A DNA stretch of 64,000 nt from Arachis hypogaea (taxonomy: Eukaryota; Streptophyta; Magnoliopsida; Fabales; Fabaceae). Below, piece by piece: positions 47,300-57,542 of this stretch (the first letter of the stretch is position 1; each line of letters begins with the position of its first letter). The position numbers were made by a program, and so were the translations under genes. Location: assembly GCF_003086295.3 (NCBI RefSeq), contig NC_092051.1, positions 76,633,772-76,697,771 on the forward strand, given 5' to 3'. Below the pieces are notes generated by a model. It searched no databases and was not told the origin of the DNA. It saw nothing but the letters and a program-made list of their open reading frames with translations.

Positions 47300-48109
47300 T
47301 GATGACATGTCATCATGTCATGTTTTTCTATGTTTTTTCATACAAGAAATTGATGATTATTGCTTAAATATTGAATGCTTTTGTGCTTAAATGGTATATT
47401 TCTTTGATCTTTTGATTTTATAAACTTTGTAGGAAATAATAGAAGAAGAAGCAATAAAAGCACTAAAAGAAGAATCATGCTCCCAAGGTGGCAAAAGAGT
47501 TGGAAACAGACTCAAGGAGGAGCAAAGAGGATTTGCAACCCTGACCTCTTCACACTCCAACAAGAATAACTCGAGCTACAAAACTCCAACTGAGGTAATT
47601 CAAGTGGCATTGGAAAGTAAGAATCTAGAGCTTTCCAAGCATATATGGCACTACATGGTGGACACTAAATCTGAGGGAGAAAACTTACCCCGAAAGTACA
47701 AAGATGAACATAGTATCAACCTGCAGTAAGGCTAGGTGACCTCTTCACCTTCCAAGAGGAATAACTTGAGCTATCAAGCTTTGAATGATGCGCTCTCAAA
47801 TGCATTAGAAAGTAGACATCTAGAGCTTTCCAACGATATATAATAATATGGGGTGAACATTAAGTTTGGGCCTCAGAAGCTGGCGCTAACTTTGGCCTCC
47901 AATCAGCGCTCATTTGCCAAGTGAGCGCCACGCTCACTAATTGAGTGTTTTCGTGAGTTTTCAGCTGGGAAGCAAGCTTTTTGCTGTCCGAGCACTCAAT
48001 AAGTTAACTGGGCTCTCACTAAGTTAACTTGGCGCTGACAGCACGACTATGCCTTCTTCAAAGGACCATAACTTGAGCTACAGATGTCCAATTGATGTGC
48101 TTCCAATTG

Positions 48110-48142
48110 CGTTGGAAAGCTGACATTCAGAGCTTTCCAACG
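48110..48142 (+). other. Conserved LTR inverted repeat, perfect 12-bp arms
   Basis: CGTTGGAAAGCT, 9-nt spacer, AGCTTTCCAACG, then ATATATAA. It is the best-kept of the three copies in this LTR. Confidence 0.65.
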
Positions 48143-48680
48143 ATATATAAAAATCTATATTTGGCATGAAATTAAAGCACAAGTGATAGGAATCTTTACG
48201 GCCCACAAACCACGCTCAATAGCCTTTGGAAGTGAGCGTGGCGTTCACTTTTCTACCTTTTTCGTGACTTGCAAGCCTTGGGGAGGAAGTTTGTGCCATC
48301 CGTACACTAAATTAGTGCTCAAAATTTGAGCGAAGCGCTCACTAATGCAGCGCCCAGTGAAGAAACAAAGCCCTCAATGAAGGCAGCGCTCAAACAAGCA
48401 AAGTGTAGTGCTCAAAGGACGATTGCATTGCTAAAAAAGAGAGTGCTAGTAAGGGAGCCACAATGCGCACCAATTGGCACACCAAAGGAGTGAACGTTGC
48501 GTTCACAAAGTGAACTAAGCATTCCACTGGGAGCATCACCAACACCCCTGACCTACTCTAATTCAAGGCCAAACCAACAAAAGCCCATTGGTCATGACTC
48601 AAAGGCACAAGAAATAATTAGAATAGGAATTTTATTTGAATTGTAATCTGTTTTTAATTTCAATTTCATTTTGTAAAGCC

Positions 48681-48689
48681 TATATAAAG
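48681..48689 (+). promoter_or_regulatory. TATA box of LTR P
   Basis: TATATAAAG, about 580 bases before the LTR end, upstream of the U5-type motifs. Confidence 0.6.
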
Positions 48690-49180
48690 GCATCAATTTC
48701 ATTTCATTGGAGCTGGGTTAGGCTACTAGCCAGCAGTAGGAGTAGGAGTAGGAGTAGAATAGAAAGCTCTCTTTGATACACTTTTATTTTTTTTGCAATT
48801 GTCATATTTTAGTCTTGAATTCGATTTCACAGTTTCGTTTTCATTGAGCTTGATTTACTCTTTTGCACTTCTACTTCTCTGTAACTTTACATTTCTGTAC
48901 ATGATTCAATCTGATTTACTCTTCCTGCAAGTTTGATTTTCTGCAATTGCTCTAAGTCGTGATTTACTGCTTCATTCAATTTCCTGCACCCAATTCCCTT
49001 TACATTTGATGCAATTTACCTTTCTTGATCTTTAAGCTTCTGTCAAATTTACTTTCTGCACTTTATAATTCTTGCAATTCCTTCTCTGTTAGTTAAATTT
49101 CATTCAATTCACCAATGTTAGCTTGACTAAACTGATCACTCACTAAAGTTGCTTGATCCATCAATCCCTGTGGGATCGAC

Positions 49181-49194
49181 CTCACTCTTGTGAG
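49181..49194 (+). other. LTR hairpin 1 (CTCAC-TCTT-GTGAG)
   Basis: Perfect 5-bp stem directly after GGGATCGAC. Relative to LTR A (CCTTAC/GTAAGG) the paired bases differ. Confidence 0.6.
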
Positions 49195-49209
49195 TTATTA
49201 CTACTTGAT

Positions 49210-49234
49210 ACGACCCGGTATACTTGCCGGTGAG
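49210..49234 (+). other. LTR hairpin 2, ACGACC element
   Basis: ACGAC, then CCGG-TATACTTG-CCGG, then TGAGT. It has the conserved loop with a G-C in place of the A-U pair of LTR A. Confidence 0.65.
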
Positions 49235-49270
49235 TTTGTGTGGAAATCTAATTTTCACTCATCAAGTTTT

Positions 49271-49288
49271 TGGCACCGTTGCTAGGGA
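49271..49288 (+). other. Primer-binding site, tRNA-Asp
   Basis: TGGCACCGTTGCTAGGGA, 15/18, all differences transitions. Six bases after the LTR. Confidence 0.85.
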
Positions 49289-49471
49289 TTGATTCAGATC
49301 AACAATGATTAAGTGGGTGAGAAGTCTAGATTAGGCATTTTCTTTGTTTTTGTTCTTTTAATTTTCTGTTCTGAGTTGACATCAAGGTGTTTGTATTTTT
49401 GGCTCACTAAAAAATTCTCAACTGTGATATGAATTTCAATTTTCATTGGTGATGTGTTTTACAAAATTTAA

Positions 49472-50371
49472 ATGGAGTCTCATCTTTTGATCAAACAAAT
49501 TTCATGAGATATTACCCACCGTCATCAATTGACTATTTTAATAGTGGCTGGGAATATCACCAAGAAAATATAAATTCTGAGCACTCCAATCCATGGAGAT
49601 ATGCTCCAGAGCCACAAATTGATCAAGCGAATCACATGAGATATTGTCCAAAACCACAAATTGATTTATGTCATTATCCTCATGGTATCTATGCATATCA
49701 ACAAGAGTGTGAACAATCAAGTGAAAGGAATTTCCTCCCAGAGCCACAAAGTGAATCATACTGTTATGACACTAACACAAACTATGGCTGGGAAGGGAAT
49801 TCTAGTGCTCCATATGATATTCAGCAAGAGACATCATCTCTTGATTATGCTTTCAATGAATTCATGCATGATTTCTCTCCAATGCCACAAAATGATCCAC
49901 ACCCTAATGAATTCTACAATGATTCACATTGTGGATGGGAGGATTAAAACCAGAAAGCAATTGACAGTTCATACTCCATTTATCAAGAGCCATCATCACT
50001 TGAGCAAACCTTCAATTCATTCATGCAAAATTGTCCACCCTCACCTCCCAGTTTCTTATTTGAAAACTCTTCATCACTTGATTTTGCCTCAACACAAAGT
50101 TTCCTCCAAGATCCATACAACTCATCCCACCAACCACAAAATTCATTCCACGACTCACAAAACTCATTCCACACCCCTCAACACAACTTCACCACAACAC
50201 ATCTATGTCACCAAAATTACTCTCAACCTTCATCTCTTTAGCTAGCAGTTGAGGATTACCTTCAATGGTCCAAAGAATCCTTAGAAAGCCGATGTCAATT
50301 CACTGGAAGACAGGGACAACTCTTGGAAATACACAAACAATCATGGAAAGAAATCCTCTTCAAGAAGATGG
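49472..50371 (+). pseudogene. Y/P/Q-rich ORF in gag position (second family)
   Basis: It starts MESH, then a one-base frameshift, then FMRYYPPSSIDYFNSGWEYH. The frame runs to TAA at 49945, resumes in the same frame (SIYQEPSSLEQTFNSFMQN, PQNSFHDSQNSFHTPQHN) to a second stop at 50239, and continues as VEDYLQWSKESLESRC to the junction at 50371. It has internal repeats: P(E/K)PQIDQANHMRY-type and HDSQNSFH-type units. It resembles the MNSH... ORFs in position, start (M-N/E-S-H) and composition, but not closely in sequence. Predicted disordered, function unknown. The 3' end is cut by a truncated LTR. Confidence 0.65.
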
Positions 50372-51991
50372 ATGGGTCGATCCCACGGAGATTGCTGGCT
50401 TGAAGCAAGCTATGGTCATCCTGTATATCATAGTCAGGCGGATTCAATTGGTTATGTGTTTTGATAATTGAGAGATAAATAAAACGTAAATTAAAATTAA
50501 AATACTTATGTATTTCATTGGTGGGAATTTCAGATAAGCATTTGGAGATGCTTTGTTGCTTCTGAACCTCTGCTTTCCTATTGTCTTCATCCAATCATGC
50601 GTGCTCCCTTCCATGGCAAGCTGTATGTTGGTGGATCACCGTTGTTAATGGCTACCATCCGTCCTCTTAGTAAAAATGGTCCAGACACGGTTTCTGTACG
50701 GCTAATCATCTATCGGATCTCACGTCTCGGATGAAAAATACCAGGCACAGCTACCGCACGACTAATCATCTGTCGCTTCTCACTTGTGTTGGAATAGGAT
50801 CTCTCTATCCTTTTGCACACTGTCACTGTGCCCAACATTCATGACTTTGAAGCTCGTCACAGTCATCCCATCCCAGATCCTACTCGGAATACCAAAGACA
50901 AGGTTTAGACTTTTCGGATCTCAGGAAAGCTGCCAATTGGTTCTAGCCTCTACCACAAAGATTCTAATCTCGCGAATTCCAATCCTCTATTGTCAAGAGA
51001 GGCAAGTCAAATCCATGGATTAGAGACCCAAGAGATTATACTCCAGCTGTCGTCCAATGACTACGTTGAACATCATGTAGACCGCTTGTGGTTGTCAGGC
51101 ACGCGGATGTTGACTAAGCGAGTAATGAAGAAAGTGGGTGATTGTCACGGGTCACCCCTTTATTCTGAATTAACTGAATTAAGAACGAGAGTATATCTTG
51201 GAGAAGAGACATGCGTGAATTGAAAGAGAAACAATAGTACTTTCATTAATTCAGGAAAAACAGCAAAGCTCTGCACCTTAATCTATGAGGTGTAGAAACT
51301 CCACTGTAGAAAATACATAAGAGAAAAATGTCTTGGCATGGCTGTGTGGCCAGCCTCCCAATGTGAAAAATGGCATAATATCTGAATACAATAGTAAAAA
51401 GTGCTATTTATACTAAACTAGTTACTAAGGATTACAGAAAATAAGTAACTAAGTGCAGATAGTGCAGAAATCCACTTCCGGGACCCACTTGGTGTGTGCT
51501 TGGGCTGAGCATTAAGCTTTACACGTGTGTAGGCCTTTTCTAGAGTTAAACGCCAGCTTGGATGCCAGTTTGGGCGTTTAACTCCAGTTTTGGTGCCAGT
51601 TCCGGCATTTTACGCCAGAAAAGGGTCTCTGGCTGGCATTGAACGCCAGGTTGGGCCATCAAATCTGGGGCAAAGATGTTTGCTTTCCAGCACAATTGAG
51701 AACGCGCTAATTGGATTTTTATAGCTCCAAAAAAATGCGTTTGAGTGCAGGGAGGTCAGAATCCAACAGCATCTGCAGTCCTTTCTCAGCCTCTGAATTA
51801 GATTTTTGCTCAGGTCCCTCAATTTCAGCTAGAAATAACCTGAAATTACAAAAAAACACACAAACTCATAGTAAAGCCCAGAAATGTGATTTTTGCATAA
51901 AAACTAATAAAAGTGTAATAAAAAGTAACTAAAACATACTAAAAACTACCTAAAAATAATGCCAAAAAGCGTATAAATTATCCGCTCATCA
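50372..51991 (-). mobile_element. FIDEL-like 3' LTR (R), U5 end missing
   Basis: On the minus strand it starts TGATGAGCGGATAATTTATA (51991) and matches LTR D along its length. It breaks off at GGGATCGACCCAT (50372), losing about 90 bp with the ACGACC hairpin and the LTR terminus. TATA box (minus TATAAATAGC) is at 51403-51412, and AACGCCAG/CTGGCGTT modules are at 51545-51650. Confidence 0.85.
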
Positions 51992-53141
51992 CAATACCAA
52001 ACTTAAATTGTTGCTTGTCCCCAAGCAACCAAAAACAAAATAAGATAAAAAGAAGAGAAAATACAATAAATTTCAAAAATATCAATGAAGATTAGTTTTA
52101 ATTAGATGAGCGGGACTAGTAGCTTTTTGCCACTGAATAGTTTTGGCATCTCTCTATCCATTGGAGTTCAGAATTGTTGGCCTCGTTAGAAACTCAGAAA
52201 TACAGATAATGTTATCGATTTTCCTAGTTAAGTTCTTTTTGATTCTTGAACAAAGCTACTTTATGAGTCTTGGCCGTGACCCTTAGCATTTTATTTTCCA
52301 GTATTACCACCGGATACATAAATGCCACGGACACGTAACTGGGTGAACCTTTTTAGATTATGACTCAGCTTTGCTAGAGTCCCCAGTTAGAGGTGCCCAG
52401 AGTTCTTAAGCACACTCTTTTGTTTCGGATCACAACTTTTACCACTCAATCCCAAGCTTTTCACTTGGACCTTCATGACACAAGCACATGGTTAGGGACA
52501 ACTTGATTTAGCCGCTTAGGCCAGGATTTTATTCCTTTGGGCCCTCCTATCCATTGACGCTCAAAGCCTTGGATCCATTTTACCCCTGCCTTTTAGTTTA
52601 AAGGGTTATTGGTTTTTTGCTCTTGCCTTTTGGTTTAAAGAGCTATTGGCTTTTTCTTTCTTTTTTTCGCAAGCTTTTGTTTTTCAATGCTTTTTCTTGC
52701 TTCAAGAATCAATTTTATGATTTTCAGATTACCGATAACATGTCTCTTTTTTCATTATTGTTTCAAGAGCCAACTTTTCTTAATTCAAACTTCAAACATG
52801 CACTGTTTATGTATACATTCAGAAAACAGAAAGTATTGCCACCACATCAAAATAATTAAACTAATTTCAAGATAAAATTCGAAATTCATATACCTTTTGT
52901 TCTTTTGCAAATAAAAGTATTTTTCATTTAAGAAAGGTGAGCGATTCATGGAATCATTCATAGCTTTAAGACATAGACACTAGACACTGATGATCATGTA
53001 ATAAAGACACAAACATAGACAAAACAGAAAGCATAGAAACGAAAAATAGAAAAATAAGAACAAGGAAATTAAAGAACAGGTCCACCTTAGTGACGGCAGA
53101 TAGTTCTTCCTCTTGAAGATCCTATGGAGTGCTTGAGCTCC
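51992..53141 (-). other. 3' non-coding region of the FIDEL-like element R
   Basis: Homologous to 1-780 and 10807-11631, with AAGTTTGGTATTG next to the LTR. A short tandem duplication of the TTTTxGTTTAAAG..GCTATTGG block lies at 52585-52655. From about 52900 it continues to the env-like stop codon. Confidence 0.7.
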
Positions 53142-53905
53142 TCAATATCTCTTCCTTGCCTTTGTTGCTCTTCCCTCATGGAGGATAATGGAGTGCTCTT
53201 GGTGCTCCATACTTAGTTGCTCCATGTTGGAACTCAAATCTCCTAAAGAGGTGTTAAGTTGCTCCCAATAGCTTTGTGGAGGAAAGTGTATCCCTTGAGG
53301 CATCTCAGGGATTTCTTGATGAGGAATTTCCTCATGCTCTTGTTGAGGTCCATGAGTGGGCTCTCTTGTTTGCTCCATCCTTTTTTTAGTGATGGGCTTG
53401 TCATCTTTAATGAGGATGTCTTCCTCTATGACAATTCCAGCTGAATTGCATAGGTGACAGATGAGATGAGGAAAGGCTAACCTTGCCAAAGTGGAGGGCT
53501 TATCAGCCACCTTGTATAGTTCTAAAGGTATGATCTCATGAACTTCTACTTCCTCTCCAGTCATGATACTATGGATCATGATAGCCCGATCCACAGTTAC
53601 TTCGGACCGGTTGCTAGTAGGAATGATAGAGCGTTGGATGAACTCCAACCATCCTCTAGCCACGGGTTTAAGGTCAGGCCTTCTCAATTGAACGGCTTGC
53701 CTTTGAGTCTTTCTTCCATTGTGCTCCTTCCACATGAATGTCTGTGAGGACTTGGTCCAACCTTTGATCAATGTTGACCCCTCTAGTGAAAGGATGAGGA
53801 TCTCCTTGCATCATTGGCAAGTTGAATACCAACCTCACAGTTTCCGGACTGAAATCCAAGTATTTCTATCGAACCATTGTGAGCCAATTCTTTGGGTTTG
53901 GGTTC
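53142..53905 (-). pseudogene. Env-like / plant transposon protein ORF of FIDEL-like element
   Basis: Minus-strand coding sequence after pol position. It reads VRLVFNLPMMQGDPHPFTRG, then DQVLTDIHVEGAQWK. A frameshift near 53725 follows, then LKPVARGWLEFIQRSIIP, RAIMIHSIMTGEEVEVHEII, ARLAFPHLICHLCNSAG, and a charged tail with SYWEQLNTSLGDLSSNMEQL. This matches the 'putative plant transposon protein' class annotated in env-like ORFs of Athila/FIDEL elements. The N-terminal part is cut off by the insertion of LTR N at 53906. No clear transmembrane segment is visible in what remains. Confidence 0.75.
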
Positions 53906-55612
53906 TGATAAAGCCCAATTTTGTGGTTTATCTTGTGCTTAATTTGGGGGATTTTATCACCTTTTCTCATATTTATTCAATGAATTAGCATGGTTTTGCA
54001 ATTCTCCCTTGATTTGTGCTTAAATGTGAAAACATGCTTTTTAGGCCTTAAAATCGCTAAATTCAACTCACTTTAAGTCCATTCAATGCCTTGATATGTC
54101 TGTTGAGTGATTTCAGGTTCATAAGGCATGTATTGGATGGAAGAAGTGAGGAGAAAAGCATGCAAAGTGGGAGAACTCATGAAGAAATGAAGGAACCGTA
54201 AATTTGTCAAGCCTGACCTCTTCGCACTCAAATGACCATAACTTGAGCTACAGAGGTCCAAATGAGGCGTTTCTAATTGCGTTGGAAAGCTAACATCCAG
54301 CGCTTCGAAATGATATAAAATTTGCCATCTATTACTTCACGTTCAGGAGAGCACACGCACCATGTACGCGTGCCCGCCGATGCTATCCGTGGCCCACTAA
54401 AGTGAAATCACCCCCAGCGATTTCTGAAGCACTTTGGGCCCAACCCAACTCATTTCTAATGCTATTTCATGCAGAATTCAAGCTTGGGCAAGGGGGGAGC
54501 AATTGTTTGTAGCATTAGCATCGTGTAAGTTAGTTTCTAAAGAGAGAAGCTCCCTCTTCTCTTTAGGATTAGGTTAGGTTAATCCATCTTAGATCTAGGA
54601 TTAATTCCATGTTCTCATCTTATTTCCTTTACAATTTCTTGTTCTACTACTTTATTCTTCTTAGTTCTCTTGTTAATTTTACTTTTATGTCTCTTTTATG
54701 TTTATGAATGCTCTTGTTGGATTTGGATCTTTTCCTTAATGAAATTTAATGATGATGTTTCTTTTATTGATGATTTGAGTTGTTGATTTACTTTTCTTGC
54801 AATTGGTAGTTGGTAGATTTATTATTCTTGCACATTTATTATGGTTTCCTTTATTACCCACCAAGTGTTTGACAAAATGCTTAGTTGGGCTTTAGAGTAG
54901 CTTTTGAGCATTCTTGGCTTGGGAAGAGTAATTGGGCAATCTTGAGTCATTTATACCCAATTTACATTGGTGATCTAGAGTTGTTAGTTAATATCATTTC
55001 CATTGACACTAATCTTTCGCTAATCCAATTAGTGAGTTGATTAGGACATTTGGATTTGAGATTAACTAGTCTTGTTTGACCTTCTCTCATAGAAGATAAC
55101 TTATACCTTCTTCCAATGTTGGAGATGACGAAATGAGATAGATTCTTGTTATTATTATTATTATATGATTGATTAGTCTTGTTTGACATTCTCCCTATGT
55201 GAAGATAACATGATACCTTCTTCCATTTGTTGGAGTTGACTAAATAAGATGAATTAATCATTGTATGACTAGGATAGAAAGCCTATGATCTCAAACCTTG
55301 CCATGAATGTCTCTCTTTATTAATTGCTTTCTTTAATTGCTCTCTTTACTTCTCTTGTCATTTATTTTCTTGCCCTCCTATCAACCAAACCCCTTTCTTA
55401 CATTTTCATAGCCTATAATTGATCACTTCATTGCAATTCCTTGTGAGACGACCCGGAGTCTAAATACTTTGGTTATAAATTCATTGGGGTTTGTACTTGT
55501 GAAAAACCAAATTTTTGATTGAGAGGATTGTTTGTTGGTATAGAACTATACTAGCAACGAGAATTAATTTTGTGAAATTCTATACCGACACGACAGAATC
55601 TATTAAATCAAA
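53906..55612 (+). mobile_element. 5' LTR (N), 1707 bp
   Basis: It starts TGATAAAGCCCAATTTTG and ends CTATTAAATCA, then the PBS. It inserted into the env-like gene; its left flank GGTTC (53901-53905) should be the TSD. It has the conserved GACCTCTTCGCACTC ... GAGCTACAGAGGTCC module (54210-54320), a few CpG palindromes (54340-54400) and the ACGACC hairpin (55448-55473, three Watson-Crick and two G-U outer pairs). Confidence 0.87.
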
Positions 55613-55615
55613 ATG

Positions 55616-55633
55616 GCACCGTTGCCGGGGAGT
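55616..55633 (+). other. Primer-binding site, tRNA-Asp
   Basis: TGGCACCGTTGCCGGGGA, 17/18, one G-to-A at a CpG. Confidence 0.88.
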
Positions 55634-55758
55634 TGCAATGGTGTTATGTTATTGGCTATTGTATATATGTTAATATGCTTCTTTGCTAGTTTTTGCTTGT
55701 TTTAGGAGTTATTTTTTATTAGTTCTTACTAGTTTTGTTTTTATTTTCTCTTGCTTTT

Positions 55759-55820
55759 ATGAATTCTCACCACTTTGGCTATGAGTTTAGTTCAAATTAT
55801 GTTGTAGAAAATGGGAGCTA
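55759..55820 (+). pseudogene. Start of a Y/P/Q-rich ORF, cut by LTR O
   Basis: MNSHHFGYEFSSNYVVENGS, the N-terminus of the family ORF, is interrupted after about 20 codons by LTR O at 55821. The rest of this element is outside the window or deleted. Confidence 0.75.
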
Positions 55821-57375
55821 TGATAAACCCCGATTTCGTGGTTTATTTTGTGCTTATTTTGGGGGATTTATCCACTTTTTCCCACATTTATTCAATGAAA
55901 TAGCATGGTTTTGTAATTCTCCCTTAAATTATGCTTAATTGTAAAAAACATGCTTTTTAGGCCTTAAATTGGTGATTTTAACCCACCTTAATTCCATTCG
56001 ATGCCTTGATGTGTTTGTTAAGTAATTTCAGGTTCATTAGACAATTATCGGATGGAAGAAATGAGGAGAAAAGCATGCAAAGAGGAGAATGCATGAAGAG
56101 ACAAAGATTTGGAAGGAACCAATGGACGCGCACGCGTACAAGGCGCGCACGCGCAAAAGTGGTCTCTCACAAGGATGCGCACGCGAACATGCCGCTTCCG
56201 CACGGATGGGGATTTGCCAATCAACGCGCACGCGCACATGGCGCGCACGCGCCAACACTCGTACTTGGCCCACTTAATGGCAAAACGCTGGGGCGATTTC
56301 TGAGCTGCCCAAGCCCAAATCCAACTTGTTTCTGAGTGTATTTCATGCATAATTGAAGTCCAAGCAAAGGGGGAGCAATTAGTTGTAGGTATAGCATTAT
56401 GTAGGTTAGTTTCTAGAGAGAGAAGCTCCCTCTTCTCTCTAGAATTAGGTTAGGTTAATCTCTTCTAGATTTAGGTTAATTACATGTTCTCATCTCATTT
56501 CTTTTATGATCTCTTACTTCTACTCCTTGATCCTCATGATTTGTAGTGTTAATTTTACTTTCATGCTCTCTTTTACATTCATGCACTTATGTTGGATTTG
56601 GTTACATTTAATGCAATTTTAATGTTGATGTCCTTTTAATTGATGTTGATTTGAGTTGTGAATTTACTTTTCTTGCAATTAATAGTGGTAGATTTTAGTA
56701 TCCTTGCAAGTTATGATGTCAATTTTTATTGCACTCTAGGTGTTTGATGAAATGTTTTCTTCAGTTCTTGAGTAGTTTTGTCAACTCTTGGTCTAGGCCA
56801 AGGGACTTAAGTGATCTTGAGTTTTGGATATCATGGAATTGGTAATTTGAGAACCCTATGTGATCAATTTGAAGCCCATTGACGCTATCTACTACTAAAC
56901 CAATTGGTGGGGAGGTTAGGACTTATGGGTGGATGTGATTAGGCCTATTTGACATACTTCCAGTCTAGGAGTAAATGTGACGTACTTAAGGCTTCGAGAA
57001 GTAGACTTAATGGGTTGGCCTCTCATAATTGTCAATAATTGGTATTAACTAGGATTGTGATCTTAAGTACCCATTTCTTAGCCAAGAGTTCTTTAAATTG
57101 CTTTCTTTGCTTACTCGCTCAATTTACTTATTTTCTTGCCATCTCATAAACAAAACCCCTTTTTCTTCCCCTCTATAGTCAATACACATGCACTCCATTG
57201 GTTCCTAGGGAGACGACCCGGAGTCTTAATACTTCGGTTAATTCTTATTGGGGATTGTTAATTGTGACAACCTAAATTTTTGATTGGGAGGATTGTTTGT
57301 TGGTGTAGAACTATACTTGCAACGAGATTTCAATTGTGAAATTCTATACCGACACGATAATTCCTTCGTCTATCA
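55821..57375 (+). mobile_element. 5' LTR (O), 1555 bp
   Basis: It starts TGATAAACCCCGATTTCG and ends TCGTCTATCA, then the PBS. Its flank is AGCTA (55816-55820). It contains CpG palindromes (56124-56265) and the ACGACC hairpin (57213-57240: CCGGAGT-CTTAAT-ACTTCGG). Confidence 0.88.
57213..57240 (+). other. LTR ACGACC hairpin
   Basis: ACGAC, then CCGGAGT-CTTAAT-ACTTCGG, then TTAAT. Seven pairs, one G-U. Confidence 0.65.
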
Positions 57376-57378
57376 AAA

Positions 57379-57396
57379 TGGCGTCGTTGCCGGGGA
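57379..57396 (+). other. Primer-binding site, tRNA-Asp
   Basis: TGGCGTCGTTGCCGGGGA, 17/18, with one C-to-T change. Confidence 0.88.
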
Positions 57397-57542
57397 GCCC
57401 AATGGTGCTATGTTATTGGCTATTGTACATACTGTGAATAGCTTTATTTTTTTTTTTGTTTACTTGTTGATTTTTGCTAGTTTTAGGATTTAGTCTTCTT
57501 CATTTCTTATTGCTCTTTGTTTTTTTTACTTTCCACATCACT

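Larger units (their letters stand above)
47300..49264 (+). mobile_element. 5' LTR (P), 1965 bp, with triplicated conserved module
   Basis: It starts TGATGACATGTCATCATG and ends TTTTCACTCATCA, then the PBS. The module TGACCTCTTC ... ACTTGAGCTAC ... GGAAAG ... GAGCTTTCCAA occurs three times (47541-47650, 47737-47850, 48052-48150). Between and after them are GTGAGCGC/GCGCTCAC units. TATA box TATATAAAG is at 48681. A (GTAGGA)n run is at 48735-48757. LTR hairpins 1 and 2 are at 49181-49194 and 49210-49234. Confidence 0.87.
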
